From assembly GCA_036898135.1 (NCBI GenBank), contig CM072523.1, positions 28,550,649 through 28,614,648 on the forward strand: 64,000 nt of DNA, in the 5' to 3' direction. The notes beneath the pieces are model-generated. The model was not told the DNA's origin, made no database searches, and was given only the letters and a program-made list of their open reading frames with translations. The DNA comes from Oncomelania hupensis (lineage: Eukaryota; Mollusca; Gastropoda; Littorinimorpha; Pomatiopsidae). This document shows positions 45,585 through 56,243 of the stretch, in pieces (position 1 is the stretch's first letter; each line of letters begins with the position of its first letter). Both the position numbers and the translations under genes were made by a program.

Positions 45585-45766
45585 ATGTGTCCTAGAAATG
45601 ACAGGCTCTCAAATCCAAAATAACACTTGGAAGGTTTTGCTGTCAGATTGCACTCATGTAATCTATCCAACGTTGCTTTGAGGACTTGCACGTGCTCCTC
45701 CCACGTCTCAGTTGCTACCATGACGTCATCAATGAAATTACTGACTGCGTCTTCGTTCAGCGGTTT
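45585..45766 (-). pseudogene. Retrotransposon RT segment with the catalytic Asp pair
   Basis: Minus-strand sequence after the TAG at 45767-45769 stays open in the same frame: NFIDDVMVATETWEEHV (catalytic FIDD, the YxDD box), then LHECNLTAKPSKCYFGFESL and SFLGH. It ends at the retroposon insertion. The upstream stop separates it from the RT N-terminus. Confidence 0.88.
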
Positions 45767-48319
45767 CTAAAGTTTCCTCATCATGCGTGTGAAAACAGCC
45801 CCAGCGTTCTTCAACCCAAATGGCATCACAGTCCATTGAAATTGACCTTGCGGTGTAGTGAAAGCGGTTTTCTCTTTGTCTTCTGTCTTCATAGGGATTT
45901 GCCAGTATCCTTTTGCGAGGTCTATCTTAGAAAAGTATTTCTTCTTGCTCAACTTGGCAAACAGCTCATCGATGTTAGGCATTGGTTCGGCATCGAATCT
46001 TGTGGCTTGATTTAATTTTCTGTAGTCAATACAGAATCGGTTGTTGCCGTCCTTCTTTTGTACAAGTACTACAGGTGCGCTGTATGGTGATGCTGCTTGT
46101 TCGATGACGTTCATTTTCAACATTGCTTCAACTTCTCCGATTGCTTTTATCTTAGAATATGGCAGAGGGTACTGTCGAACAAATATAGCTCGATCCTGTT
46201 CCATTGGGATATTACACTCTTGCAACGATGTTTTCCCCGGCAAATCTGTCAATACAGACTTCTTGCGGTCGCAGATTTCTGTAAGCTCTGTTCTTTGCTT
46301 TTCTGTCAGTTTGTCGGACATATGAACATCTGCTGGTCCTTGGGTATTTTCCAGCTGAATCACAGGTATGCTATCTTTTGTTCCAGTAGTATCTTTCTGT
46401 TCATGTTCGTCGATCATCACAACGGCGACGATATGAGTTTCCACTTGCTTCTCTCTTTCAACGTACAGTTTCAGTGCATTAGCATGGTAGATTTTCTCAT
46501 TGTCTCCTACTGCAATCTTGTAGTCACATTCATTGATGCGGTCAGTGACAACATAGGGACCTTTCCATAGCATCTGCAGTTTGTTGGCTTTATCAGAAAC
46601 AAGCATGAGAACTTTATCTCCAATGTTGAATTTTCGTGCTTTTGCTTTCATGTTGAAATGTTTCGCGTGTTTAGCGCTTGCTTTTCCAAGATTTTCTCTG
46701 GCGATTTTACAGGTTTCTTCAATTCTGTTCCGGAGGTCGATCACATACTGAAATGTGGTCCTGGTTTCTTCCGTCTGTTCTTCCTGTGTCCAGAGCTCTT
46801 TCAGAATCTGTAACGGTCCTCGTACAGTTCGTCCATAAAGAAGCTCAAAGGGAGATAATTGTAGTGATTCTTGCGGTACTTCTCTGATAGCAAATAGAAG
46901 GGCAGGAATAAACCTGTCCCATTCTTTTGGTTGTTCTTGACAAAGATGTTTCAGCATACTTTTGATGGTACCATTGAAACGTTCCACCAACCCGTTACAT
47001 TGTGCGTGTCTTGGTGTGGTCTTCAGGCCTTTCACACTCAATAGCCTGTTCACTTCATCGGCTAGGGATCCTACAAATTGAGATCCGTTGTCTGTCAGAA
47101 TCTCTCTCGGAATACCTAAGCGAGTCCACATTTCCCACAATGATTCGGCCACATCTTCGGCTTTGATGGATTTTAATGGCTTGGCTTCGACGTAGCGTGT
47201 AGCATAGTCCACCATGGTGATTATATAGCGGTGCCCCCTGTCGGACGCTGGTAAGATAGGTCCGATGATATCCACCGCCACACGATCAAAAGGTGTGTGG
47301 ATTATTGGCATATTGCCCAACGGCAGTTTCCGAACTTGACCCTTCGGTGACGTCCTTTGGCATATGTCACATGACGCGCAATAGCGTCTGATGTCTCCGC
47401 AGATTCCGGGCCATACGAAATCGTTCCAGATTCTCTTCCTGGTTTTGGTTACACCCAGGTGTCCTGACATCGGCGTGTCATGGGCCAATCGTAACACTTC
47501 GTTGCGATATTTCTTTGGGACAACAATTTGTTTGGTCTCTTTACCGTTTTGGAGAAAAGAACGGTACAAAATTCCCTTTCTCCAGCTGTAGGTGGCTTTA
47601 GAAGTTGATTTGCGCCCTCCTTTCCCATGCTTGGTCTCATTGTCAGCTAGCTTCCTTGCTTTCTCCAGGGTTGGATCCTCCTTCTGAGCTTGTCCCAACT
47701 CCACTGGAGTGACATCCCCGAGCAGAGAATTGGATGTTTTCAATGTTTTATCTGTTTTCCCCACAGAAGCTCTAGTTTGCATTGCTGCGCACACTTCTCG
47801 AATAGCGTAAACTGGAACAGGCGTCAGGTTCCCATCCTCAGACTTACGGTAGTTCCCTACAAGAACTTGCTCTACCGGTTGCTTCATAACGGCCACAACG
47901 GTCTTCCCTTCAAAGAATGGTGTGTTCATGTGTACCGTCGCAATTGGTAGTGTTAACTTTGCAGGCGACGAGGCCATCACTATCTCAATGGTCTCTCCTG
48001 ACAAACATCGCTCGGGTACGAGACTGGAATCGACGATGGTGATCGACGCTCCAGTGTCGCGCAATGCCGTCGCTTGCCTTCCTTCCACTTCTACTTGGCA
48101 CTCCGGCGAGAACGGTATCGCCGTACATAATGAACAGAGCTTGCCGTGACTCTGTACATCCTCCTGCCTCATACTTCCAGCTATTGCGGCGGCTGCTTTG
48201 TTTTCTTTCCCTCCTTTTGGGCATTGTCTGGCCACATGACCTTGCTGGTGACAAGTATAGCAGGTTACTTCAGGCCTCCTTGTCCTGACGTTGTGGAGCT
48301 GCTTCTGCGTTACCTCCAC
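45767..48319 (-). CDS. Retrotransposon polyprotein: zinc knuckle, protease, integrase, RT (truncated)
   Basis: An 850-codon frame. The CCHC zinc knuckle is C20-C23-H28-C33. The protease DTG is at 88-90. The integrase zinc finger is H280, H287, C317, C320; its core has D350 (VDIIGP), D410 (TDNGSQF) and E446 (NGLVERFNG), with 35 residues between D410 and E446. The GPY motif is 587-589. RT begins about 690, with SPYSAPVVLVQKKDG (744), FCIDYRKLNQAT (762) and FSKIDLAKGYWQIPM holding the first catalytic Asp (800). The frame ends in TAG at 45767-45769, before the FIDD box, apparently a nonsense change. Integrase before RT is Gmr1-like. The first codon shown is GTG; the frame is open further upstream without a clear start, where gag should join. 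Confidence 0.92.
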   Translation of the reverse strand: MEVTQKQLHNVRTRRPEVTCYTCHQQGHVARQCPKGGKENKAAAAIAGSMRQEDVQSHGKLCSLCTAIPFSPECQVEVEGRQATALRDTGASITIVDSSLVPERCLSGETIEIVMASSPAKLTLPIATVHMNTPFFEGKTVVAVMKQPVEQVLVGNYRKSEDGNLTPVPVYAIREVCAAMQTRASVGKTDKTLKTSNSLLGDVTPVELGQAQKEDPTLEKARKLADNETKHGKGGRKSTSKATYSWRKGILYRSFLQNGKETKQIVVPKKYRNEVLRLAHDTPMSGHLGVTKTRKRIWNDFVWPGICGDIRRYCASCDICQRTSPKGQVRKLPLGNMPIIHTPFDRVAVDIIGPILPASDRGHRYIITMVDYATRYVEAKPLKSIKAEDVAESLWEMWTRLGIPREILTDNGSQFVGSLADEVNRLLSVKGLKTTPRHAQCNGLVERFNGTIKSMLKHLCQEQPKEWDRFIPALLFAIREVPQESLQLSPFELLYGRTVRGPLQILKELWTQEEQTEETRTTFQYVIDLRNRIEETCKIARENLGKASAKHAKHFNMKAKARKFNIGDKVLMLVSDKANKLQMLWKGPYVVTDRINECDYKIAVGDNEKIYHANALKLYVEREKQVETHIVAVVMIDEHEQKDTTGTKDSIPVIQLENTQGPADVHMSDKLTEKQRTELTEICDRKKSVLTDLPGKTSLQECNIPMEQDRAIFVRQYPLPYSKIKAIGEVEAMLKMNVIEQAASPYSAPVVLVQKKDGNNRFCIDYRKLNQATRFDAEPMPNIDELFAKLSKKKYFSKIDLAKGYWQIPMKTEDKEKTAFTTPQGQFQWTVMPFGLKNAGAVFTRMMRKL

Positions 48320-49612
48320 TTTCTTTTTATCTCCTTCCTCATCTTCTTTCCTTTTATTATGCTTGAGTCTATCTCCGAATCTATTCCTGACGTTATTTTC
48401 CCGAGAAGGAAAAAGTATACAAAAATGGCAACTCTTTAGTATATTCGAACAAAGCCCTAATGGATTCGTTATAACTATACGCTTTTACTGCAAATTCTGT
48501 TATTTGCTATTCGCGTATTAACAGCATAAAACCAAGAACTTGAAAAGAAGAGTTTTGTGTATCCGGCAATGGCACCCTCTTGTTAACACCAGTTCTACTT
48601 CGAACTCAAAGATTCTAATTCATTCTTGTGTTGTAATTAGAATTGTGATAACGTGTCACTGTCTAGGCTCGAATCCAGTAGCTACACATATCGAATTTAC
48701 AAAAGTTAATTCTGCTACCTTTACCTTGATTCGCCTAATAAGATCAACTGTACGTGGCCTTATTTGATTGCCACACAGATACAATCCACCCTGGATGATA
48801 CACCTGTGTCTCAGGGATTTACTGTGTGTATATTTATAAATTTAAAAATACACTCTAGTATAACTCGCGGTCCGTTCCTTTGTGGCGGATGGGTTTACTA
48901 GACCCTTCTAATACTCTCTCACTACGAGTATTCTTCTAATTTTCTATGTCGCTCTTACTTCGGCGAACAGAAATGTTAGGCTACAAAACTGACTTAATGA
49001 TCCTGTGTGATTATTCCGTTTATCACTGATCTATTAAGCGCGACGCTACTGTCTGTCTACTGTTCGGTCCGTTGAACATAGAACATTTACCTTACCTTCA
49101 AAGGTGACTAGTAGGTCAACAAGTTATTTAGTCTTCATACTAAATTATAACTTGTTATCTCTCTCCTTCTAATATTGACACAGGTCCTCGTGTCTCCGGA
49201 TTCACTATAACAACAAATACTATAGGATTCCAATATTAGCTTCAAACACTCAATCGGTTAAGACTGAGATAATAAAATAGACCACCGTTCTGCCTATTCT
49301 TTTACAGCATGTAATACCCGAAATTACTGCTGAACATTTGATTGACAACACGTACTGGGAGTCGTTTGCATAAGGTTATAAATATGCAACCTAATTATAT
49401 CTGGAATCACTGGTAACTTATGATCGACGTGGGAAGCTGATGTTACATTGGTTGGTAGGGTAGTCCATAAGCCCGCCCATTTGTAAGAGCGGCTCCCTCC
49501 AACCTCCCGCGTTGAACAAATGAATGATACAATGATAATTTAATTATACAATGTAGTAAATATCATCACCACCAGTGGTAACACGACTTAAAAAGTGATT
49601 TTGACTCCAACT
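48320..49612. other. Expected gag and leader region, no gag seen
   Basis: Between the zinc knuckle and the PBS, 1.3 kb has no minus-strand frame above about 60 codons except the basic stretch just before 48319 (NRFGDRLKHNKRKEDE). Capsid motifs are not visible. Either gag decayed or was deleted, or it is provided by other copies. Confidence 0.6.
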
Positions 49613-49630
49613 ATCCCGGACGAGCCCCCA
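49613..49630 (-). other. Primer binding site, tRNA-Pro type
   Basis: Minus strand TGGGGGCTCGTCCGGGAT, one base after the right LTR (49632). It is complementary to the 3' end of tRNA-Pro, the primer type also used by gammaretroviruses. It fixes the element's orientation as minus. Confidence 0.85.
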
Positions 49631-49631
49631 T

Positions 49632-51025
49632 TGTCGCGTTATATATATATATATATTTTATATTAATATATATATTGATGTTAAAAGATGAATGAACAGT
49701 TGAAAGAATTTTATATAAATAGAATCAATTTACTCTTTTTATCATGCCCAAAACGATAAGAAACAAGAAAGTGACGTTGAGAAATAGAAAATAAAGAATA
49801 AAAGAAATTATTGGCTATTCATTCGTCCTGTTTGCTTTTTTACAACTAAAAAAGAATACCACTGGTTGATGGTAGATGATATTTATTTCATATGATGTGA
49901 TGTGATACGATGAACCCGTGATGACAAGGTTCTTATGTAATTATTTATTTACTAAAACTTAACTGGCGAGGAAAGTTCTGACTTCCTTGGTTGATATCAG
50001 TCTTGAAGTATTGCTCCTGAACGTTTAATCAAGTCTCTGTCCTCACGCTTGGCCAGGAGGATGATGTGTCGTCCAGCTGACTTCACATGGACGTCATAGG
50101 TATGGCGAATCCCATGTCATTAGTAGAATAAGCATGAAGGATGGAGATAGATTTACATCAGGAGTCCAACGGTCAGAAATATAAAGAAGAATAAAAAAAT
50201 AAAAAATCCTTTCCCTGCGCACAGACAAATAACAGGGACTAAGTACACAATCCGCATTCTGTCGAATGACCAGCGAGGAACGCCGTTGACGTTGTTTAAA
50301 TAAGAACCCTGCATATTCACGGGTTATTGTATCTTATTCCCAAAACACAATAATGTTCTTTCCTCGCTGTTCATCCATACTGTTCCAATGATCAAGAATG
50401 CAACAACATTCTTTATGAACTAAGCCAAACATGTTAAATTAATTATTATCATATAAATCTAATGCACTGAAGAATTTATATGAATTGAGAACAACATGTT
50501 AAAATAACTATTACCATATACATTGCATACATTGAAGAATTATAACGAATCACCTTGATGAAGGACGATGAATGATTCGCATGGCGCAATGGACACAAGC
50601 ACAAGACTACCCCTTTCTCAGCTTCACATATCGAATCTTAACTTACCAGCTCAGGATTCGTTTGTTGTGTTTACGACACGTGTTGTTTAGGATGAGACGA
50701 GCTTTTCAAACCAAATTTATGACCTCAATAATCCGAAATAGTGGTCTGGCGTGAACATATGCTTCTTGCCCTCCAAAGATGGTCGCTCGAATAGTTTTCC
50801 TAACGTTTATTTCCCACGTTCAGCCAATCGAAAGGATGGTACACAAATTGTCTATGGTAACAACAATCTAAAAATGAACTACACTAAATAAAAAAAATGT
50901 CGCATACTGCTCATTCCGAAAACCATATTATTATCGTCACTGTCTATGACGTATTGTCTATGACGCATTGTCTGGACTAAAGCAGAGTATCGAAGATGCG
51001 TAGAGTAGGCGCTTGTATCGCGACA
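49632..51025 (-). repeat. Right LTR (5' LTR in element orientation)
   Basis: TGTCGCGTTATA to GTATCGCGACA, 1394 bp. It matches the left LTR with few substitutions (e.g. gaattgaaaaca against gaattgagaaca) but has two extra segments (about 49995-50148 and 50238-50370). No clear TATA box noted. Confidence 0.92.
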
Positions 51026-52090
51026 AAGACTACAAACGGAAAAGTAAGTTTCGTCTCCTCGACGAATTAGGTCACGCTGTATTTGTTTAAAGGTCAACTG
51101 TCTTTTACGAACCGTTTGAGAATGTTTTCGAACCGTTTATTGACACCGGATAGTGTCCTCACTTGGTTTCATACAATTTAAGAATCCAAAAAGGCAAAGG
51201 GGTTTTTGGGACGGTAAAAGCATTTTTGTAGAGAAAATGGTTAGGGCAAGGGCTAGGGATAGATCTACAACTAACCCTTACCCGAAACCTTGTAGCAATA
51301 TTCCGCTCTTTCCGTCACTTTTAAACAGTAGTGCGCTTCGCATCCGCGGCTAGCAGCGAGCCCAAAATATACTTTGAAGTGATGGAGGGAATACTTTCAC
51401 CTGCTGCTAGCGGGAGTTTTGGCGATTGTTACGTTGAAACGCGAATGGTAGTACGTCGGAAACGTGTACGATAGATCTAATCGTTTCGTTTTGCAAAGTA
51501 TTCAATAATGGAGTTTATTTACCTTTGATTTGAGTTTGCATTGTTGTTAGGAGTGGTTTTGTATAACGTTGATAATTTTCGTTGGTCGATATTATTGAAG
51601 AATTTTCGTGATCTGTCGATAGAAATTTCCCGATGGATATCGAAGGTCGTGAATGTTCCCGGAAGTAGATGAAATAGGTATGACGTAAGTCAGTGATTAC
51701 GATCTTTAGTTCGATTGGTGGCAGTACGTCATTTCTACCATGTACCAAATTGTTCCAGAAAAGAGAGAGGTTATTTAATCGTGTGCCGAGTTGCTGTTGA
51801 TAGATAGTAAAGTTGTTGATAGTGATTTGAGAGTTGCTGTGAAAGTTGTTGAGTTGAGTTGAGAATTGTATGCAGTTGTTGATGTGTGCTGAATAAAAGT
51901 GGAAAACTTCATACGTCGACTTTGTGACTTGTATGCTGTTTGGACGGGTTGCGTGAATAAACGAATCTGAGTTACACAACTATCAGGAATTCAAGCATCG
52001 GGGCTGAATCAGATACTGATAGAAAACACCAACATCGAATCGAGTGTAACAGCGATACTTTCTACCGATCGCAGCAATGTGTATTACCTC
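51026..52090. other. Right arm of the outer TIR element
   Basis: Has no supported gene. A 154-codon minus-strand frame (51515-51979) lacks recognisable motifs. The end carries the inverted repeat that matches 32275-32311. Confidence 0.55.
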
Positions 52091-52187
52091 CATAATCATC
52101 ACCTCCTCCCCATCATCATCGTCATCACCACAACCATCATCCCCATTATTACCATCGTGATCATGATCATCATTACCGTCATCATCT

Positions 52188-52266
<79 letters not shown>
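52188..52266. repeat. (ATC)n microsatellite
   Basis: About 26 pure ATC units; counterpart of 10086-10143. Confidence 0.95.
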
Positions 52267-52269
<3 letters not shown>

Positions 52270-52606
52270 CCACCACCACCATCATATATGTCTATACATG
52301 ATTGCTATACATGTGGGCAGTACTTCCAACATCTAGAATATACCTATAGTTATAAAGCTATTTCTGGAAACAATTGCATTACTTCTGTTTTTGAAAAGTT
52401 CTGTGTTGACTGCTATTGCTTGTGTGGCCTGGGGATAACTGATTTCTACAAATACATACATTAGCATGTTTTCTGGTTTGTCGTTGTGTAAAATGACATA
52501 ACAAAAATTATTCAGTAAATTTACGAAGTCAATATATCATAACAGGATTCCAACAGCAACTTCAAAGAATATTTTCAGAACATGCAGACCTTGACTGTTT
52601 TCTCAG

Positions 52607-52786
52607 AGTGCTGACCAGCGACTGAAAAAGCTTGGAAACGTTGATGTGGGCAGCCGTGTTGGCCTTGCCTTGGACTCCAACTTGAACCTGCATCTGTACC
52701 TAGATGGCAATGATGAAGGCGTCTTCGCCAGCAGTGTCCCCCAGCCGTCCTATTTCCTCTTTGATTTGCGCTACAAATGCACACAA
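52607..52786 (+). CDS. TRIM-NHR gene 2, exon 4: C-terminal half of the NHR domain
   Basis: Sixty codons between ttttctcag and cacacaa|gtatta, phase 0. Four replacements against gene 1: V2A, D15G, R42S and S57Y. SRVGLALDSN, LHLYLDGNDEGVF and KCTQ are kept. It lies 21.5 kb after exon 3 because of the nested insertion; in gene 1 the same intron is 1.56 kb. The open exon and intact splice sites suggest the gene was functional until recently or still is. Confidence 0.9.
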
Positions 52787-53256
52787 GTATTATATATTTT
52801 ACACTAGGACAAAGTGCTTCCTGCAACCCTCAGTCTATCCATCCCACATCATTTCTAACTAAAAGAAAATGTCAATTATTTATTTTACAGTGCTCCCCGA
52901 ACCCCCAGTCTATCCATCACACAGCATTTCTAACTTAAAGAAAAAAATGTAAATAAAATACAAGAAGAAACAACGAAATAAATAAAGTGAGAATAAATAG
53001 GACAAAAACAAAAGAAAAAGGATTCAAAGAAATCAAGAAAGAAAGAGAAAAACATAGAAAAGAATGAATAATGCAAAATAAATACTTGTATTAATCCTCC
53101 TTGCTGACTTTTGTATACAGAATAATGCTGTAGCTGTCATCGCATTATCATCACCTTACATCTACGTAACATGATATTGAGCTATGAAGCGTTTTGAGGA
53201 CTATTGTAGAGCTTTTAATGATTTTGTACTTACTCCTGTAATATGTCTGTGATAAC

Positions 53257-53377
53257 AGGCCGTGAATAACGCCAGACGTGCTTTTTGCACTGACACTCCA
53301 TCGTGTCGCCTAAATGACACGTTACAAAGCCTGGTGATTTACAACATAGCTTACAGACTACGAGATGCAGACCTATA
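53257..53377 (+). other. Possible alternative exon, unit 2 copy
   Basis: Same as 11134-11254, with two nucleotide differences that change one residue (CTDPPS to CTDTPS). Status equally uncertain. Confidence 0.3.
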
Positions 53378-53381
53378 TAAA

Positions 53382-53428
53382 GATGATGATGATGATGATG
53401 ATGATGATGATAATGATGATGATGATGG

Positions 53429-53497
<69 letters not shown>
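53382..53497. repeat. (GAT)n microsatellite before the last exon of gene 2
   Basis: About 38 GAT units with a few interruptions, shorter than in gene 1. Confidence 0.95.
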
Positions 53498-53502
<5 letters not shown>

Positions 53503-53511
53503 GCTTTGCAG

Positions 53512-53544
53512 GTGACCGCACTTCCCCCAAAGCGACTGAAGTAG
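53512..53544 (+). CDS. TRIM-NHR gene 2, exon 5: last ten codons and stop
   Basis: tttgcag then VTALPPKRLK and TAG, identical to gene 1. It completes the NHR end (CTQ, then VTAL). Confidence 0.75.
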   Translation: MTALPPKRLK

Positions 53545-54688
53545 ACTACATATATACAGGACTGCATGCATGACGTGATCACTAAGCGTCATCAACTACA
53601 AAAATAACCAATCCTGAGATTTCAACCCCTGGCGTTTAACAGATGCTCAGGATTTTATTTTTCTCTGTTTGGGCTTTGCTGCTATTAAATTGCCATCATT
53701 AAGATGTACTGACCATCAAAAGTGTTTATGCTATTTGTTTTAAAATTATAACCACCCTTAAACAGTGTTGTCTGCGTAAAATACCTGTGCTTTTTACTAT
53801 TCGCTAGGCACCCTTAGGAAGTGATTTGTGTTTAAAATATTTGTACTTTGCAATCACCACCTTTAGGCAATGTTGTCTGTTTAACATATGTGTTCCTGTC
53901 ACTTTTATTTAGCCAGGAAGTGATTTCTGCCTAATATGGTCGCACTTTTAAATATTCTCCTTGAGCTGCGCTATTTAATCTATTTCAAATATGTCTGCTT
54001 GTTTCTGTCCTATCCTATCCTATCCTATCCTATCCCATAACTCGGAAGTCGTTGGGGCACCACCAGCGTATTCCATCTTGCTCTGTCCCTAGCAACACTC
54101 ATGGCTTCGCTTGTTACTTTTAAACAACCATTTAGAAGGATTTCCGGTAGTGTGCCTTTTGTGTTTGCCTTTGTTAGTTTTAACTTCCCAATCTCACCTA
54201 GGAAGTGATTTCTGCCTAAAATATCTGTAATAATTATTTGTGCCTAGTACTTTTCCTTAGTCATTCTTAGGAAATAATTCCGTCTCACAGTAGCCTGTTC
54301 TTTTAGATGTCCGCTTACAGACAGTGCTGTATGTTTATGTATTTGTGCTTTGAACATTTAGTTTAAGTAACTACCCTTAAGAAATGATTTCTACTTCTTT
54401 ATTTGTATATGAATGACTTTGTCATAAAATCGTTTATGTGCTTGAAAAGTACGAACTCGTACAGCGTATAACATTCATAGGTCTCTTCAACTGAGCAAGA
54501 TAGAGACAACAAGAACACAGCAACAATGCATTCTCTCCCTTTAGCTACATCAAAGTTTCTTTAAATACCTTTTTGTTGCTGATTTTATTTAGTCAAACAT
54601 TTGAGTGACATCAGCGACCGATTAAAAAAAAGCATAACCATTTGATCAACAGTGGCTAAAACTGCTAAAATTAAGTTTAAAAAAAAAA
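53545..54688. other. Spacer downstream of gene 2
   Basis: Copy of 11481-13605 without the RTE insertion. It holds the RTE 3' stub at 54007-54120. The empty site for RTE copy B is at 54638-54655. No gene. Confidence 0.65.
54007..54120 (-). mobile_element. RTE LINE 3' stub, unit 2 copy
   Basis: (TATCC)n tail then cataactcggaagtcg; counterpart of 11941-12056. Confidence 0.8.
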
Positions 54689-54725
54689 AGTGCTGGACGC
54701 TAACGGGTGCAGAGTTCCCTCGCGT

Positions 54726-54774
<49 letters not shown>

Positions 54775-55071
54775 AAGTGAGAAGTTGGAGGAGAATGAGG
54801 AAGAGGAGAATTATGAAGATACTATAGATACTGACGCTCATGTCCTTTGCGGGTGAGTGCCAGTTACATAAATACAATGATTGAGGTGTTAGACGATGTG
54901 CCTAACAATGCAAGCTGGCGCCTCTTACTTCATGAGTTAAATCCGTATTGACCAACTCTTAATATTAATAATATAAATCATCATCATCATAACATTTATT
55001 GATTTAGTCAACACATCAAGTTATGCCCAAATACAAGGGAGGGAACTCTGCACCCGTTAGGGTCTAGCACT
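54689..55071. mobile_element. MITE-like element, unit 2 copy
   Basis: TIRs agtgctggacgctaacgg and, inverted, agtgctagaccctaacgg; contains (CT)n at 54727-54770. Confidence 0.7.
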
Positions 55072-55284
55072 GTCTTGTTCCTACAGTAACATACTGGCCA
55101 TCGTTGACTTTGTGAGTAGTCCTCTGGTTGTTTTCCACTAAAAAGACAGCAGTCATGGGGTAATTGCAGATATTCTGCGTAGGGTTCTGGCCTTCGTTGT
55201 CAATCCCTTCATAGAAGTTAAATTGACATGTTTCATCCTGATATCTTGTCCTATGCGAGGCTTATTATTAATGAGCAAGCTAAT

Positions 55285-55670
55285 CACCTAAATAATGAAA
55301 ATTGCAGTCCCTAAGCAATACATTTTTTAAGTAAATAATGCATGTTTTAGCAACATCTTTTAAGTACTACATTATTTAGCAAATTCTGCTAAATAATGCA
55401 TTATATAGGTAAACGAATCATTATTTAGCAACATATATAACTAATACATTGTTTCACACAATCTGCTGAATAATGCATGATATAGCTAAATAATTCCTGA
55501 TTTAGCAACTTTTTTTTAAAGTTTACCTAAATCATGATTTATTTATCTAAACAATAAATAATAAGTTATTTACCAAAATATATTATTTAGAGAAATCTTA
55601 CATTGTTTGTAAATAAATGATTATTTTTAAAATATGCTTCTAAATAAAGATTATTTAGCTGAAAGTGGTT
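55285..55670 (+). repeat. AT-rich palindromic repeat family, unit 2 forward copy
   Basis: Counterpart of 14295-14690. Confidence 0.75.
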
Positions 55671-55949
55671 AATAAAAAAACGAAAAATATCGTAAATAAA
55701 TATTTTTACAAAGGGAAATCTATAGTTTCCATGTGTCGAAATTAAATAAATGTAATTTTTTGTATGATTGTGTTTTGATGTTGTGTATTGGCGTCATGCT
55801 TGACCGTGTGACTACAGATTGCTGTAACACATCAAACCCAATAGTTAACATATTATTCTTTAAAGATTAGAATTAAGTAGTATTTAGTGTTGTTATTTTA
55901 GGACAGAAATTGAAATAGAGCGTACCTAGAAAAAAGAGGAAAAGGAGGG

Positions 55950-56191
55950 GAAAGAAGAAGAAGAAGAAGAAGAAGAAGAAGAAGAAGAAGGGGAAAGAAG
56001 AAGAAGGAGGAGGAGAAGGAGGAGGAGGAGATTAAAAACAACAAAATAATAACAACCACAAACAAACAACAAACAACTAGAGGAATGAAAAGGTAACTAG
56101 AAAGAAAAGAAAAAATGAAAAGGACACATCATAAATGCATTTTCAAAACTCTCTCTCCATCTCTATCTGTCTGTGTCTCTTTCTCTCTGTC

Positions 56192-56243
<52 letters not shown>

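Larger units (their letters stand above)
32414..51025 (-). mobile_element. Gmr1-like Ty3/gypsy-class LTR retrotransposon (minus strand)
   Basis: Paired LTRs (32414-33581 and 49632-51025), a proline-tRNA type primer binding site next to the right LTR, a purine tract next to the left LTR, and pol on the minus strand. Flanks AAGCC and AAGAC (4 of 5) fit a 5-bp TSD. Pol order is zinc knuckle, protease, integrase, RT, RNase H. Integrase before RT is the Gmr1-like arrangement and not the usual gypsy order. Damage: no recognisable gag capsid, a stop just before the RT catalytic motif, a 705-bp retroposon in RT, and Ginger1 in RNase H. The LTRs are nearly identical apart from indels, so it is fairly young. 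Confidence 0.9.
32275..52090. mobile_element. Outer TIR element holding the nested insertions (intron 3 of gene 2)
   Basis: Unit 1 has the empty site at 9985-9991. TSD CATAATC at 32268-32274 and 52091-52097, though in ATC-rich sequence. The two ends match as inverted repeats at equal distance from the borders: cacatagctacgatcg at 32284 and, inverted, cacattgctgcgatcg, continuing to agaaagtat (about 23 of 27). Without the retrotransposon it is about 1.2 kb (32275-32413 plus 51026-52090) and has no coding capacity I recognise. It looks like a non-autonomous cut-and-paste element; superfamily unknown. Confidence 0.7.

Noticed and set aside
51515..51979. 154-codon minus-strand frame as a gene
   Set aside because: Asn/Ser/Ile-rich with no recognisable motif, inside a non-autonomous element. 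Probably chance.
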